From positions 558,001 through 622,000 of the forward strand of contig NZ_QRGO01000002.1 in the NCBI RefSeq assembly GCF_003367195.1: 64,000 nt of DNA, given 5' to 3'. Positions 27,099 to 36,751 of the stretch are shown piece after piece. The notes under the pieces are model-generated. The model saw only the letters and a list, made by a program, of their open reading frames with translations, had not been told where the DNA came from and did no database searches. Position 1 is the first letter of the stretch, and every line of letters begins with the position of its first letter. Origin of the DNA: Undibacter mobilis (GTDB taxonomy: Bacteria; Pseudomonadota; Alphaproteobacteria; Rhizobiales; Xanthobacteraceae). A program made the position numbers and the translations under genes.

Positions 27099-28076
27099 TT
27101 ACTCAGCGGCCTGCAACTGCTTCGGCAACCGGTTCTGCGCAGCGACCAGCCGCTGCATCAGCCTGAGGTCTCGATCGCTGAGCTTGAGGGCGCAATCGGC
27201 CCAAATTCTCACAATGTCGTCGAGTTCGTCGAGCGGCATCGGATTGACACGCCGGCCAACATCATAAACGGCGCGGATGCCGGCATGGCGGCTCTGGCTG
27301 CGCAGCATGTACTCCTTCGCCGCATCGATCCCCTGCCCGGGCTCAACCACAATATGAACCAGCCCCGCCTGTTTCATCTCGTCGGCCGTATAGGTGCGGC
27401 CGCTCAGCATCATCTCTTCGGCGAATGCGGCATTGGTCCGCCGTGACACAATGCTGTAGGCGCCCATGCCGGGAAACAGACCGAACAAGGTTTCGGGGAA
27501 TCCGAACTTCGCGTTCCGCTCGGCTATGACGACATTGAACGACAGCAGCGATTCCAGACCCCCACCGAGAGCGTCGCCCTGCGCCAGACCGATGGTGATG
27601 ATCGGCAGGTCGAGCGCGCTATGAAACCGGTGCAGCACCCGCACGCAGGATTTGCCGTAGTCGATCAAGGCCTGTCGATCCTTGTTACGGATGCAGGTCG
27701 CAAACAGGTCGAGATCACCACCGAGGCTGAAGACGCCGGGCGAACGCGAGCCTGCCACCAGATACCGCAGCTCGGTCGGTTGGCCACCGAACCGTGCGAC
27801 GATGCCGTCCTGCATGGCGTGAATGTCATCAAGCAAAGCCAAGCTGTAGCTCGGACGCCCTTTCGAGCGCATGAAGCTCCACAACGCGCCACTTTTGTCG
27901 TCGAACGAGACTTCGAGGTGTTCGAGGCAGAACAGCCGGGCGGCGTCAGCGGCTCTTTGCAGTTCGAGCGATCGAGCCTCGATGCGGGACACACTGTCCG
28001 CCTGCAGCGCGGGCGGCAGCGCGAACGGTAAAAAGCGGCCCTTCGCAACGGAGTCGCGCGACGCAATACTCGTCAT
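27099..28076 (-). CDS. RpfF-like diffusible signal factor (DSF) synthase, crotonase superfamily
   Basis: A 325-residue crotonase-fold protein that matches the Xanthomonas DSF synthase RpfF as I know it: SLGGDLDLF (117-125), GDALGGGLESLLSF with Glu165, and FGFPETLFGLFPGMGAYS with Glu185. The two glutamates are 20 residues apart, as are the catalytic pair Glu141/Glu161 of RpfF, which dehydrates 3-hydroxyacyl-ACP and releases a cis-2-unsaturated fatty acid signal. The N-terminal extension before the crotonase core is also RpfF-like. It may alternatively be an ordinary enoyl-CoA hydratase. No rpfC/rpfG pair is nearby, but a membrane GGDEF-EAL gene is divergently placed. Confidence 0.8.
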   Translation of the reverse strand: MTSIASRDSVAKGRFLPFALPPALQADSVSRIEARSLELQRAADAARLFCLEHLEVSFDDKSGALWSFMRSKGRPSYSLALLDDIHAMQDGIVARFGGQPTELRYLVAGSRSPGVFSLGGDLDLFATCIRNKDRQALIDYGKSCVRVLHRFHSALDLPIITIGLAQGDALGGGLESLLSFNVVIAERNAKFGFPETLFGLFPGMGAYSIVSRRTNAAFAEEMMLSGRTYTADEMKQAGLVHIVVEPGQGIDAAKEYMLRSQSRHAGIRAVYDVGRRVNPMPLDELDDIVRIWADCALKLSDRDLRLMQRLVAAQNRLPKQLQAAE

Positions 28077-28669
28077 TTGACCACCACGCTCACAACGCAA
28101 CAGACACTGACGGGCGGCCCGAACTCAGCCCGTTAAAGATTATTTTACCTTAACACTTTCTTAAGATTGCGCCAGAGCCTTCATGCATCCTGTCGGAGGC
28201 AACGCGGCGGCGCCGGCGTTACGGGCGGCCGAACCCTCGAAAATACCGGAAGATATTGTGCATTAACCACGACGATGAAATGGCGTTCGTGGCCCTTCAG
28301 ACCCCCGACCGCAACGGCTGCAGCGAAACCGCAAAATTGCCGCGAAAATGTCCGATCGCCTTACCCATTCGCGGCGAGGATTGCGGCTGTGCCCGATTAC
28401 CAATTCGACCCTTGTGGGTTCCAAAGGCGGGCAGAACACGCCTTAGCAACCCGACGTGACAAAGCGGATGCTGTAAAAAACGATGACTGGACAGCGTTAA
28501 ACGCAGTTCCAGGCCATCCACCGGTCGCCGAATCGGAATAAATTGAGCATGATTTGAGCTGGCTCAGTTGACGTTTCTTAAGCACGTCCAACGGCAGTTG
28601 AATACGTTTGCTCGGTGTTGATTTTCAGCAGCTAACCTTTCCACATCCGAGGAAGCCGCGCCCAGCACC
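28077..28669. other. 593-bp divergent intergenic region between rpfF-like and GGDEF-EAL genes
   Basis: The region must hold promoters for both divergent genes. An AT-rich block at about 28135-28166 is a plausible promoter area for the rpfF-like gene. The short open frames here lack ribosome-binding sites and family resemblance. Its length is unusual for this compact window, leaving room for regulator sites or a small RNA, but I see no hairpin or repeat to support either. Confidence 0.5.
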
Positions 28670-30997
28670 ATGCTCTTCAAGCAGTTGATGCAAATTCGCC
28701 GCGCCGATGCCGAGCTGCCGAACGAAGTTCGCGCGGCATTGGTCGAGTCTTTGTTTGCACCGATTGCTTCACTCGCTATCGGTGCGATCAATTGCTCGAT
28801 CATCGGCATGCTGGTCGCGTGGAACCTGAACAACCAGCAAATCATGCTGACCTCGGCCGCTATTCTGGCCGTAGGCGCGTTGAGGGTGGTGTCGGCGCTG
28901 TACTATCGGCGATCCAAGAAACTGGCCGTCCGTCATGTCAGATTCTGGGAAGCCGCCTATGAATACGGCGCTTGGGGCTTTTCCGCCCTGCTCGGCCTGC
29001 TGTGCTGGCTGACCCTGACGCAAACCGATAATTCCGCGCTGCAGATGGCAGTGGTTACGACCGCAACCGGTTACGCCGCGGCCATCGCCGGCCGCAACGC
29101 CGGCCGGCCCTTTATCGCCGGTGGCCAATTCACGCTGGTAATGCTGCCGATCGTGGTTGGGCTGCTGATCTATCCCGACTGGACCCACAAGGTCCTCGGC
29201 TTTGTCGGCCTGCTGTTTATCTACGGCATGATGGACATCACGCTCGGCATCCGCGACGTCATCTTTCAGGCACTGATCATGACCCGCAAGGAAGCGGCGC
29301 TCGCCGCCCGCTTCGAGGAGCAGGCCAACCGCTTCGACGCCGCACTCAACAACATGTCGCACGGCCTGTGTATGCTCGACGCGCGGGATCGCCTTCAGGT
29401 CTGGAACGAGCGCTTCCTCGAGCTCCTGCATCTGCAGAACGCGTCCGTTCGGGTCGGTATGCGCATTTCCCAGATCGTTCGGCACAGCCTGCGCGCCCGC
29501 AATCATAATTCCGACAGCGTCAAGCTGGTGGTCCACGACCTGGTCAACGGCCTGCGCCAGGACAACTTCGACCAGTTCCAGGTGTCGCTCGATGGTTCAC
29601 GCACCCTCGCCATCTCCCGTCGCATGATGCCGGACGGCGGCTCGGTCGTGATTTTCGAAGACGTGACCGAGCGCAACAATGCGCAGGAGAAAATCGCGCG
29701 GCTCGCGCGCTTCGACGAACTGACAGGATTGGCCAATCGCACCCAGTTCCGCGAGCGCATCGGCGACATGCTGGCTGCGGTGAAGGATCGCGCCAATCAC
29801 CTCGCCATCCATCTTATCGATCTCGACCGCTTCAAGACCGTCAATGATACGCTCGGTCACCCGATCGGCGACCTGCTGCTCAAGGAAGTCGCGGCGCGTC
29901 TGACCGCCCTTGTCCGACCCGGCGATATGATCACGCGGTTCGGCGGCGATGAATTCGTCATTCTTCAGACCAACACGCCGCGCCAGCGCGCCGCACACGC
30001 GCTCGCCTCACGCATCGCCAAGGCCTTGAAAGAGCCGTTCCACATCGCCGGCCATCGCATCGATGTCGGCGCCTCGATCGGTATTGCCATGGCGCCGCAC
30101 GATGGCGTCGATGCCGACGAACTGATCAAGAAGGCCGACATGGCGCTCTATGCAGCCAAGAGCAATGGCGGCGGCAACCATCGGTTCTTTGCCATCGAGA
30201 TGGAAGACGCCGCGCAGGAGCGGCGCTCACTCGAACTCGACTTGCGCGAAGCCATCGCGCTCGATCAATTCCAGCTGCACTATCAGCCGCTCGTCGATCT
30301 GCACACCGGCCGCGTCACGACCTGCGAAGCGCTGTTGCGTTGGACTCATCCGGTGCGCGGCAACATTCCGCCGGCGGTGTTCATACCCGTGGCGGAAGAA
30401 ACGGGACTGATCATCGCGCTGGGCGAATGGGCGCTGAACCGCGCCTGCGCCGACGCATCGAGCTGGCCACGCGAAGTCCGCGTCGCGGTGAACCTGTCAC
30501 CGGTGCAATTCCGCGACGAGGGCCTCGGCCTCCAGGTGGTCGCGGCGCTGGCAAAGTCCGGGCTGTCGGCCCAGCGTCTGGAACTGGAAGTAACCGAACG
30601 GCTGCTGCTGGAAGACAACGACAACACGCTCGATACCATGCATCAGTTACACGCTCTCGGCGTCAGCCTGTCGCTGGACGATTTCGGCACCGGTTATTCG
30701 TCGCTGAATTACCTGCGCAAATTCCCGTTCCAGAAGATCAAGATCGACCGCTCATTCATCACCGATCTCGGCGACGGCCGCGACGCGCGCGCGATCATCG
30801 GCGCGGTGGCAAGCTTGGGGGCCGGCCTCGACAAGACCGTGGTTGCCGAAGGCATCGAGACCGAAGAGCAGATGAATCTGGTACGCTCGCAGGGCTGCCA
30901 TGAAGGCCAGGGCTATCTGTTCGGCAAGCCGATGCCGGCGGACGACATCCGGTCCCGGCTGGACAAGCCGATCATCGCCATCCGCCGGGTCGCCTGA
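28670..30997 (+). CDS. Membrane-bound PAS-GGDEF-EAL cyclic-di-GMP enzyme
   Basis: A 775-residue signalling protein. Six membrane helices occupy about residues 28-194, a PAS domain about 215-330, a GGDEF domain about 340-505 and an EAL domain about 520-765. The cyclase motif is intact (RFGGDEF, 423-429), with an inhibitory RxxD site (RPGD, 416-419) five residues before it. The phosphodiesterase motif is also intact (EALLRW, 553-558), as are NLSPVQF, DDFGTGYSSL and VAEGIETEEQ. Both activities may therefore be possible and could switch with the sensed signal. The membrane region could sense a lipid-like molecule such as the product of the divergent RpfF-like enzyme; that link is inference. Confidence 0.93.
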   Translation: MLFKQLMQIRRADAELPNEVRAALVESLFAPIASLAIGAINCSIIGMLVAWNLNNQQIMLTSAAILAVGALRVVSALYYRRSKKLAVRHVRFWEAAYEYGAWGFSALLGLLCWLTLTQTDNSALQMAVVTTATGYAAAIAGRNAGRPFIAGGQFTLVMLPIVVGLLIYPDWTHKVLGFVGLLFIYGMMDITLGIRDVIFQALIMTRKEAALAARFEEQANRFDAALNNMSHGLCMLDARDRLQVWNERFLELLHLQNASVRVGMRISQIVRHSLRARNHNSDSVKLVVHDLVNGLRQDNFDQFQVSLDGSRTLAISRRMMPDGGSVVIFEDVTERNNAQEKIARLARFDELTGLANRTQFRERIGDMLAAVKDRANHLAIHLIDLDRFKTVNDTLGHPIGDLLLKEVAARLTALVRPGDMITRFGGDEFVILQTNTPRQRAAHALASRIAKALKEPFHIAGHRIDVGASIGIAMAPHDGVDADELIKKADMALYAAKSNGGGNHRFFAIEMEDAAQERRSLELDLREAIALDQFQLHYQPLVDLHTGRVTTCEALLRWTHPVRGNIPPAVFIPVAEETGLIIALGEWALNRACADASSWPREVRVAVNLSPVQFRDEGLGLQVVAALAKSGLSAQRLELEVTERLLLEDNDNTLDTMHQLHALGVSLSLDDFGTGYSSLNYLRKFPFQKIKIDRSFITDLGDGRDARAIIGAVASLGAGLDKTVVAEGIETEEQMNLVRSQGCHEGQGYLFGKPMPADDIRSRLDKPIIAIRRVA

Positions 30998-31115
30998 CAC
31001 GGCGGCGCCCGCGGATCCCGGCGACATTGCGCGGCGGCGCCGTTCGCTTTATCCCTTCTGCATTATCGGATTGCATGAAGGCCGCGTCCAGGCGCCGGCC
31101 GGACGGGAAGCTGCC

Positions 31116-31955
31116 GTGGCGCGCCGCCTCTATATCGAAGAAGACCTGTCGCCTTGGGCCGTTTGGTCGTCGCGGCTGTCGCTTTTCGCCTTGGCCGTCG
31201 CCGGGCTCTCGGCGCTGATCCTGACAACGGGGGCGTTTGAATTCGGGCCGGCACTGGCAACCTTCGGCGCGGCGCTGGCATTTGCCGGCGTCTCTATCCT
31301 GTTTGCCCTGATCGCCTTTATCGCGATCTGGCGAACGGGGGGCGCAGGCCTCGGCCGGGCCCTGCGCGGACTGTTTCTGAGCCTGTTGTTGCTGGCTTAT
31401 CCGGCCTATCTGGCCCAGCGCGCCTTCAAGCTGCCCCCGATCAACGACATATCGACCGATACCGTGAACCCGCCACGCTTTGTCGCGCTGGCGCCGCAGC
31501 GGCCGCCGGGTCATGTGGCCTATCCCGGCGGGCAGACCGCTCAGCTCCAGCGAGCCGCCTATGGCGACATTGTCCCTCTGCAGGTCGATCTGCCGCCGCG
31601 CAACACCTATGACGTGGTGCTGACCCTCATCAACAAACACAAATGGCCGATTGCCGCCGCGCAAGCACCGACCGGCCCGCGACGCGAGGGGACCATCGAG
31701 ACCACGGCGCGGTCGCTGGTCATGGGCTTCCGCGAAGACGTTACCATTCGCATCTCGCCGGCGGGCAACGGCTCACGCATCGATCTGCGCTCGGCCTCGC
31801 GCGTCTCAATTCCCGATCTCGGCACCAATGCGGCGCGGCTGCGCTCGCTTCTGGAAGAAATCGACGAGGCGGTGAGCAATGCACCGGAACCGCGCCCCGA
31901 GCCCCGGCCGGAAGACCAGAAGCCGGCGCCACGACGGACACCGAAGCGCTCTTAG
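31116..31955 (+). CDS. DUF1499 domain membrane protein
   Basis: About 279 residues from a GTG at 31116 (ARRLYIEEDLSPWAVW). Three hydrophobic segments lie in the first 110 residues, followed by a soluble DUF1499 domain (about 120-255) containing NDISTDTVNPPRFVAL and YDVVLTLINKHKWPI, and a proline/charged tail (PEPRPEPRPEDQKP). DUF1499 has no known function. The start is uncertain: a TTG at 31071 is in frame, and the frame continues into the GGDEF-EAL gene. It follows that gene by 118 bases and may be transcribed with it. Confidence 0.8.
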   Translation: MARRLYIEEDLSPWAVWSSRLSLFALAVAGLSALILTTGAFEFGPALATFGAALAFAGVSILFALIAFIAIWRTGGAGLGRALRGLFLSLLLLAYPAYLAQRAFKLPPINDISTDTVNPPRFVALAPQRPPGHVAYPGGQTAQLQRAAYGDIVPLQVDLPPRNTYDVVLTLINKHKWPIAAAQAPTGPRREGTIETTARSLVMGFREDVTIRISPAGNGSRIDLRSASRVSIPDLGTNAARLRSLLEEIDEAVSNAPEPRPEPRPEDQKPAPRRTPKRS

Positions 31956-31963
31956 AAGTTCTT

Positions 31964-32012
31964 GCGCCTGATCTTGTTCGAAACCCGGTTCCCGCTTGTT
32001 GGGATCATGGGC
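31964..32012. repeat. 49-bp extragenic palindrome, copy 2 (degenerate)
   Basis: Same architecture as the element at 8866-8914: outer arms GCGCCTGATC (31964-31973) and GATCATGGGC (32003-32012), a 4-base spacer, inner 7-base arms TCGAAAC (31978-31984) and TTGTTGG (31996-32002), and an 11-base loop. The right outer arm and most of the left arm agree with copy 1, while the inner stem is eroded. It sits between two convergent genes and its last base is part of the metallo-hydrolase stop codon. Confidence 0.7.
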
Positions 32013-32926
32013 TAGCCAACGAGCCTGAACACGCCATCAATGGCGGGCAAGCCATCGGTTTCGACGGCGTTGCGCGCCACCAGATCTTCCATATGCGCCA
32101 GCACCGACAGGCCAGCGGCGCCCGTGAGCCGCGGGTCAAGCCCGATATAGATCGCACGCACGATGGTCGGAATATCGGCAGCACCCTTGGAGAGCCGATG
32201 CAGGATCGACTGTTCGCGGGCAAGGCGATGCAGGATGTAGTAATTCACGAAGCGCACGGCCTCGGGGATCGCCGGACCATGCCCCGGAAAATAAAGCTGC
32301 TCGGGGCGGGCGGCCAGTTTACGCAGCGACATCATGTAGTCGCTCATGGCACCATCCGGTGGCGCGACGATCGATGTCGCCCAGGCCATGACATGATCGC
32401 CGACGAACAGCGAATTCTCGCCTTTGAGCGCGAAAGCCATATGATTGGCGCAGTGTCCCGGCGTCGTCACGGCTTCGACGGCCCAGCCATCGCCTTCGAC
32501 AACTTCGCCGTCCTTCAAACAAATGTCCGGCACGAAATCGCGATCGCCCGATGAATCGAGCGGGTTGAGTTCGCCGATATGCAGCGGCCGCGCGGCGCGA
32601 TGGATGCCTTCGGCGTAAACGGTCGCGCCGGTGGCATGCTTGATCGCCGGCACAGCCGGCGAATGATCGCGATGGGTGTGGGTCACGAAGATATGCGTCA
32701 CGGTCTCGCCCCGCACCGCATCGAGCAGCGCGGCGACATGGGCCGGATCGTCCGGGCCGGGATCGATGATAGCGACTTTGCCCTTGCCGATGATGTAGCT
32801 GACGGTGCCCTTGAAGGTGAACGGCCCGGGATTGTTGGCCATAACCCGGCGCACGCCGGGCGCCACCTCGTCCACCGTATCGGGAGCCAGATCGAGGGTC
32901 TTATTGAAGGGGATATCGTCGGCCAA
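32012..32926 (-). CDS. MBL-fold metallo-hydrolase (LACTB2-like)
   Basis: A 304-residue protein with the metallo-beta-lactamase signature HTHRDH at residues 83-88, plus further metal ligands in TTPGHCANHM, VGDHVMAW and YFPGHGPAI. The C-terminal winged-helix-like part (ILHRLSKGAADIPTIVRAIY) is typical of the LACTB2 branch, some of which cleave RNA. The TTG at 32926 (ADDIPFNKTLDLAPDTV) is chosen because homologues I recall begin with xxDDIPF; a GTG at 32950 is the alternative. It ends at the convergent palindrome. The substrate is unknown. Confidence 0.85.
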   Translation of the reverse strand: MADDIPFNKTLDLAPDTVDEVAPGVRRVMANNPGPFTFKGTVSYIIGKGKVAIIDPGPDDPAHVAALLDAVRGETVTHIFVTHTHRDHSPAVPAIKHATGATVYAEGIHRAARPLHIGELNPLDSSGDRDFVPDICLKDGEVVEGDGWAVEAVTTPGHCANHMAFALKGENSLFVGDHVMAWATSIVAPPDGAMSDYMMSLRKLAARPEQLYFPGHGPAIPEAVRFVNYYILHRLAREQSILHRLSKGAADIPTIVRAIYIGLDPRLTGAAGLSVLAHMEDLVARNAVETDGLPAIDGVFRLVG

Positions 32927-33022
32927 AGAGCACCTGTCGCGTTGCCGCACGATGCCTAGCGAAGCGGAATGGCCGGCACAAGGCCGGCCATTGCACAGGT
33001 GGCACCGCCGTAGCGCGACCGC

Positions 33023-34750
33023 CTAATGAATTTCCGGCTCCGGCACCTGCCCCGGACGGCTGAGGAAATCGAAATCGCAGCCGTCGTCGGCCTGGCCGAT
33101 ATGGTCGGAAAACAGCGCGCCGTAGCCGCGTGGATATTTCGGCGCCGGCTTTTTCCAGGCCGCCTTGCGGCGCGCCAGTTCCTCGTCCGACACATGCAGG
33201 TGAATCTTCCGCGCCGGGATGTCGATCTCGATCTCGTCGCCGGTCTGCACAAAGGCGAGCGGCCCTCCGACGAAACTCTCCGGCGCGACGTGCAGGATGC
33301 AGGCACCGTAGGAGGTTCCGCTCATGCGCGCGTCCGAAATGCGCACCATGTCGCGCACGCCTTGCTTCACCAGCTTCTTCGGGATCGGCAGCATGCCCCA
33401 TTCCGGCATGCCGGGGCCACCCTGCGGGCCGGAGTTCTTCAAGACGAGGATGTGGTCAGCAGTGACGTCGAGATCGTCGCGCTCCACTTCACGGGCCATG
33501 TGGTTGTAATCCTCGAAGGCGATGACCTTGCCGCGGTGCTTGTGCAGCCGCTTTTCGGCCGCTGACGGCTTCATCACGCAGCCGCGCGGTGCAAGATTGC
33601 CGGTGAGCACCGCGGTGGCGCCGTCGCGCGACACAGGATCGTTCAGGGATTTGATGACGTCCGGTTTGTAAACCTCGGCGCCCTCGATATTGGCACCGAC
33701 CGACTTGCCGGTGACCGTCATCGCCGACAGATCGAGCACGCTGCGCAGCTGGCTCATCAGGCCGCGCAGGCCCCCTGCATAGAAGAAGTCTTCCATCAGA
33801 TAAGCACCGGACGGCCGCACATTGACGATGACCGGTACTTCGCGCGACAACTCGTCGAAGCGGCTCATCTCCAGCGGAATGCCGGCGCGGCGGGCAATGG
33901 CGATGAGATGGATGATGCAGTTGGTCGAACCGGCCATCGCCATGTGAACCTTGATGGCATTGTCGACCGCTTCCTTGCTCATGATGTCGGAAGGCTTGAG
34001 ATCTTCCCACACCATCTCGACAATGCGGCGGCCACTTTCCTTGGCGGCCCGCGGATGGTTCGAATCCGGCGCCGGAATTGACGACACGCCGGGCAGCGTG
34101 AAGCCGAGCGCCTCGGCGACCGCCATCATGGTCGCGGCGGTGCCCATGGTCATGCAGGTGCCGAAGGAGCGCGCAATGCCACCTTCGATCTCTTCCCACT
34201 GCGCTTCGGTGATCTTGCCGGCACGCTTCTCGTCCCAGTATTTCCAGGTGTCCGAACCCGAACCCAACACCTCGCCGTGCCAGTTGCCGCGCAGCATCGG
34301 CCCGGCCGGCATGAAGATCGCCGGCACATTCATGCTGATCGCGCCCATCAGCAAGCCGGGCGTGGTCTTGTCGCAGCCTCCCAGCAGCACGGCGCCGTCG
34401 ATTGGATGGCTGCGCAATAATTCCTCGACTTCCATCGCCAGCAGGTTGCGGTAGAGCATCGTCGTCGGCTTAACGAAGGATTCCGACAGCGACAGCGCCG
34501 GCAGTTCGATCGGGAAGCCGCCGGCCTGCAGCACACCGCGCTTCACTTCCTCGGCGCGGGTGCGCAGATGGACGTGGCACGGATTGATATCGCTCCAAGT
34601 ATTGATGATGCCGATGACCGGCTTGCCCGCCCAGTCGCCGGTGTCGTAGCCGACCTGGCGCAACCGCGAGCGGTGGCCAAACGAACGCAGATCGGTAACG
34701 CCCAGCCAGCGATGGCTGCGCAGATCTTCAGGACGCTTCTTGGAAGGCAT
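33023..34750 (-). CDS. IlvD/Edd family sugar-acid or dihydroxy-acid dehydratase
   Basis: A 575-residue Fe-S dehydratase. The three cysteines expected to hold the cluster are present: Cys58 (INPCHVH), Cys126 (GGCDKTTP) and Cys199 (GTCMTMGTA). Members remove water from dihydroxy acids or sugar acids to give 2-keto-3-deoxy products. The sequence is closer to the arabinonate/xylonate-type dehydratases I recall than to biosynthetic IlvD, and the position downstream of a TAXI-TRAP transporter also points to catabolism. The substrate is not determined. The gene lies 22 bases after the transporter permease gene, so it is in the same operon. Confidence 0.87.
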   Translation of the reverse strand: MPSKKRPEDLRSHRWLGVTDLRSFGHRSRLRQVGYDTGDWAGKPVIGIINTWSDINPCHVHLRTRAEEVKRGVLQAGGFPIELPALSLSESFVKPTTMLYRNLLAMEVEELLRSHPIDGAVLLGGCDKTTPGLLMGAISMNVPAIFMPAGPMLRGNWHGEVLGSGSDTWKYWDEKRAGKITEAQWEEIEGGIARSFGTCMTMGTAATMMAVAEALGFTLPGVSSIPAPDSNHPRAAKESGRRIVEMVWEDLKPSDIMSKEAVDNAIKVHMAMAGSTNCIIHLIAIARRAGIPLEMSRFDELSREVPVIVNVRPSGAYLMEDFFYAGGLRGLMSQLRSVLDLSAMTVTGKSVGANIEGAEVYKPDVIKSLNDPVSRDGATAVLTGNLAPRGCVMKPSAAEKRLHKHRGKVIAFEDYNHMAREVERDDLDVTADHILVLKNSGPQGGPGMPEWGMLPIPKKLVKQGVRDMVRISDARMSGTSYGACILHVAPESFVGGPLAFVQTGDEIEIDIPARKIHLHVSDEELARRKAAWKKPAPKYPRGYGALFSDHIGQADDGCDFDFLSRPGQVPEPEIH

Positions 34751-34772
34751 GTCTGTTACTTCTTGAACGATC

Positions 34773-36686
34773 TCATGTGGATTTTGCTGGCGCCGGTTGC
34801 GGGGCGTTGCGGCGCGCGACGATCTGAGTGGCGATAACCACCGCCGCGATCAGGCCGCCGACGAGGTCGGTCTCCAGACCGGGTTTGATCAATAGCAGCC
34901 CGCCAACAATGAGCAAGGCCCGCTGCCATGTCGTTGTCGCGGTGACGAAATAGCCGTGCAGACCGCCGGCAAACATCAGGATGCCGAAGGACGAGGTCAG
35001 GAAAGCCCCGAAAATCGTCGGCCAGTCGCCGATCATTAGCAAGGCCGGCTCGTAGACCAGCATAAAAGGAACGACGAAACCGGCGGCGCCGATCTTCACC
35101 GCGGCCCAGCCGGACTGCCAGAGATCCGCCTTGGCGATGCCCGCCGCGGCGAACACCGCCAGCGCCACCGGCGGCGTGATTGCGGACAGCACGGCGAAGT
35201 ACAGCGCGAACATATGCGCCGCCGGCGGAATGACGCCGAGCTTGATGATCGCCGGCACCAGCAGCGCGGTCATGATGATATAGGCCGGCGTCGTCGGCAT
35301 GCCCATGCCAAGGATGATGCCCGCGCACATGGTCATGATGAGCGCCAGCAACAGCGTATGCTCGGACAGATGGGTGACGAACTGCGTGAAGACAATGCCG
35401 GCGCCCGACAGTGTCACCACGCCGATGACGATGCCGGCGCAAGCGCAGGCGGTGGCGACACCGAGCGCGTTGCGCGCGCCATCGACAAACGCGTCGAGCA
35501 CATTCTTCACGTTGACATAGCCGCGGGTCGTCTTGCGCAACGCCGCGACCGGAAAGCAGGCGAGCGTGCCGACCAGCGCGGCGAGCGGCGCGCTGTATCC
35601 CGAATACATGACGACGAGAATGAGGATCACTGGGATGAACAGGTGGCCACGAACACGCAATGTCTCGCCAAGCCGCGGCAGTTCGGAGCGCGGCAGCCCA
35701 AGGAGACCGCGGCGCTTGGCCTCGAAATGCACGGCCGCGAAACACGCGACGTAGTAGAGGATCGCCGGAATGATGGCCCAGATCACCACCTGGCCATAGG
35801 ATACGGCGAGAAACTCGGCCATGACGAAAGCGGCCGCGCCCATGATCGGCGGCATGATCTGCCCGCCGGTGGAAGCGGTCGCCTCGACGCCGGCGGCGAA
35901 GTGCGCCGGGAAGCCGGAACGCTTCATGAGCGGAATCGAGATCGGCCCGTCAACCATCACGTTGGCGACGGCGCTGCCGGAAATGGTGCCGAACAGGCTG
36001 GACGACACCACTGACACCTTGCCCGGACCGCCGGCCTGTCTTCCGGTGAGGGCCATGGCGAAATCCATGAACAATTGCCCGGTACCGGTGCGCTCCATGA
36101 ACGAGCCGAACAGCACGAAAATCAGGACGTAGCCCGCCGACACCGACAGCGGAATGCCGAAGATGCCTTCGGTGGTCATGTAAAGCTGATCGAGCAGGCG
36201 CATCGGCTCGAGCCGGGCGATGAACAGCCCATAGACAAGAAACACGATCGCCGTCACCGGCAACGCCCAGCCGATGACGCGCCGGGTCGCCTCAAGCACG
36301 ACCAGCGTCATGATGACGCCCATGATCATGTCCATAGGCGACAGGTCGTCGATGTAGAAGATGCGATTGACGATGTAATCGTAGTTGAGGAACAGATAGA
36401 GGATCGGCGCGGCGGAGACCGCGATCAGCACGTAGTCGAACAGCGCCGGCAGCGACAGCCTAGCCTCGACCTGCGCGCCCTGCGCGAGCTCCATATCCTC
36501 GGTCTTGGATCCGAAACGAAACAGCAGGAACACCAGCACCAGCGCGAACAGCAAGTGCGTCGCGCGGAACAGCACCGCTTCCGGCGAGCCGAAGGCGATG
36601 GCCCAGATGTGGTAAAACGCCATCGCGATGGCGATGGCATAGAGGACAATCCGCAGAAGCCCGCGATAGCTGGTGTCGATCTGCAT
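34773..36686 (-). CDS. TRAP transporter fused permease (TAXI type, 4TM/12TM)
   Basis: A 637-residue integral membrane protein that fuses the small DctQ-like and large DctM-like subunits, as is usual for TAXI-type TRAP systems. The first about 170 residues supply the small subunit (TYRGLL-type start [20 protein letters not shown]), and the remainder the many-helix DctM part with [19 protein letters not shown] and [19 protein letters not shown]. It imports an organic acid in symport with Na+ or H+. The start is at MQIDTSY, with GAGGGGG ahead. The solute-binding gene is directly upstream, 65 bases away. The upstream extension to 36944 is a shadow of that gene. Confidence 0.93.
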   Translation of the reverse strand: MQIDTSYRGLLRIVLYAIAIAMAFYHIWAIAFGSPEAVLFRATHLLFALVLVFLLFRFGSKTEDMELAQGAQVEARLSLPALFDYVLIAVSAAPILYLFLNYDYIVNRIFYIDDLSPMDMIMGVIMTLVVLEATRRVIGWALPVTAIVFLVYGLFIARLEPMRLLDQLYMTTEGIFGIPLSVSAGYVLIFVLFGSFMERTGTGQLFMDFAMALTGRQAGGPGKVSVVSSSLFGTISGSAVANVMVDGPISIPLMKRSGFPAHFAAGVEATASTGGQIMPPIMGAAAFVMAEFLAVSYGQVVIWAIIPAILYYVACFAAVHFEAKRRGLLGLPRSELPRLGETLRVRGHLFIPVILILVVMYSGYSAPLAALVGTLACFPVAALRKTTRGYVNVKNVLDAFVDGARNALGVATACACAGIVIGVVTLSGAGIVFTQFVTHLSEHTLLLALIMTMCAGIILGMGMPTTPAYIIMTALLVPAIIKLGVIPPAAHMFALYFAVLSAITPPVALAVFAAAGIAKADLWQSGWAAVKIGAAGFVVPFMLVYEPALLMIGDWPTIFGAFLTSSFGILMFAGGLHGYFVTATTTWQRALLIVGGLLLIKPGLETDLVGGLIAAVVIATQIVARRNAPQPAPAKST

Positions 36687-36751
36687 ACCGCCCCCTCTCG
36701 GCCCGGAAATAAGAACGCCGGCCGCTCGACGAGCGGCCGGCGCCCTCGCTC

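Noticed and set aside
28167..28541. Open frames of 60-124 codons between the rpfF-like and GGDEF-EAL genes
   Set aside because: None has a ribosome-binding site, and the frames overlap each other without one standing out; the region is better read as regulatory.
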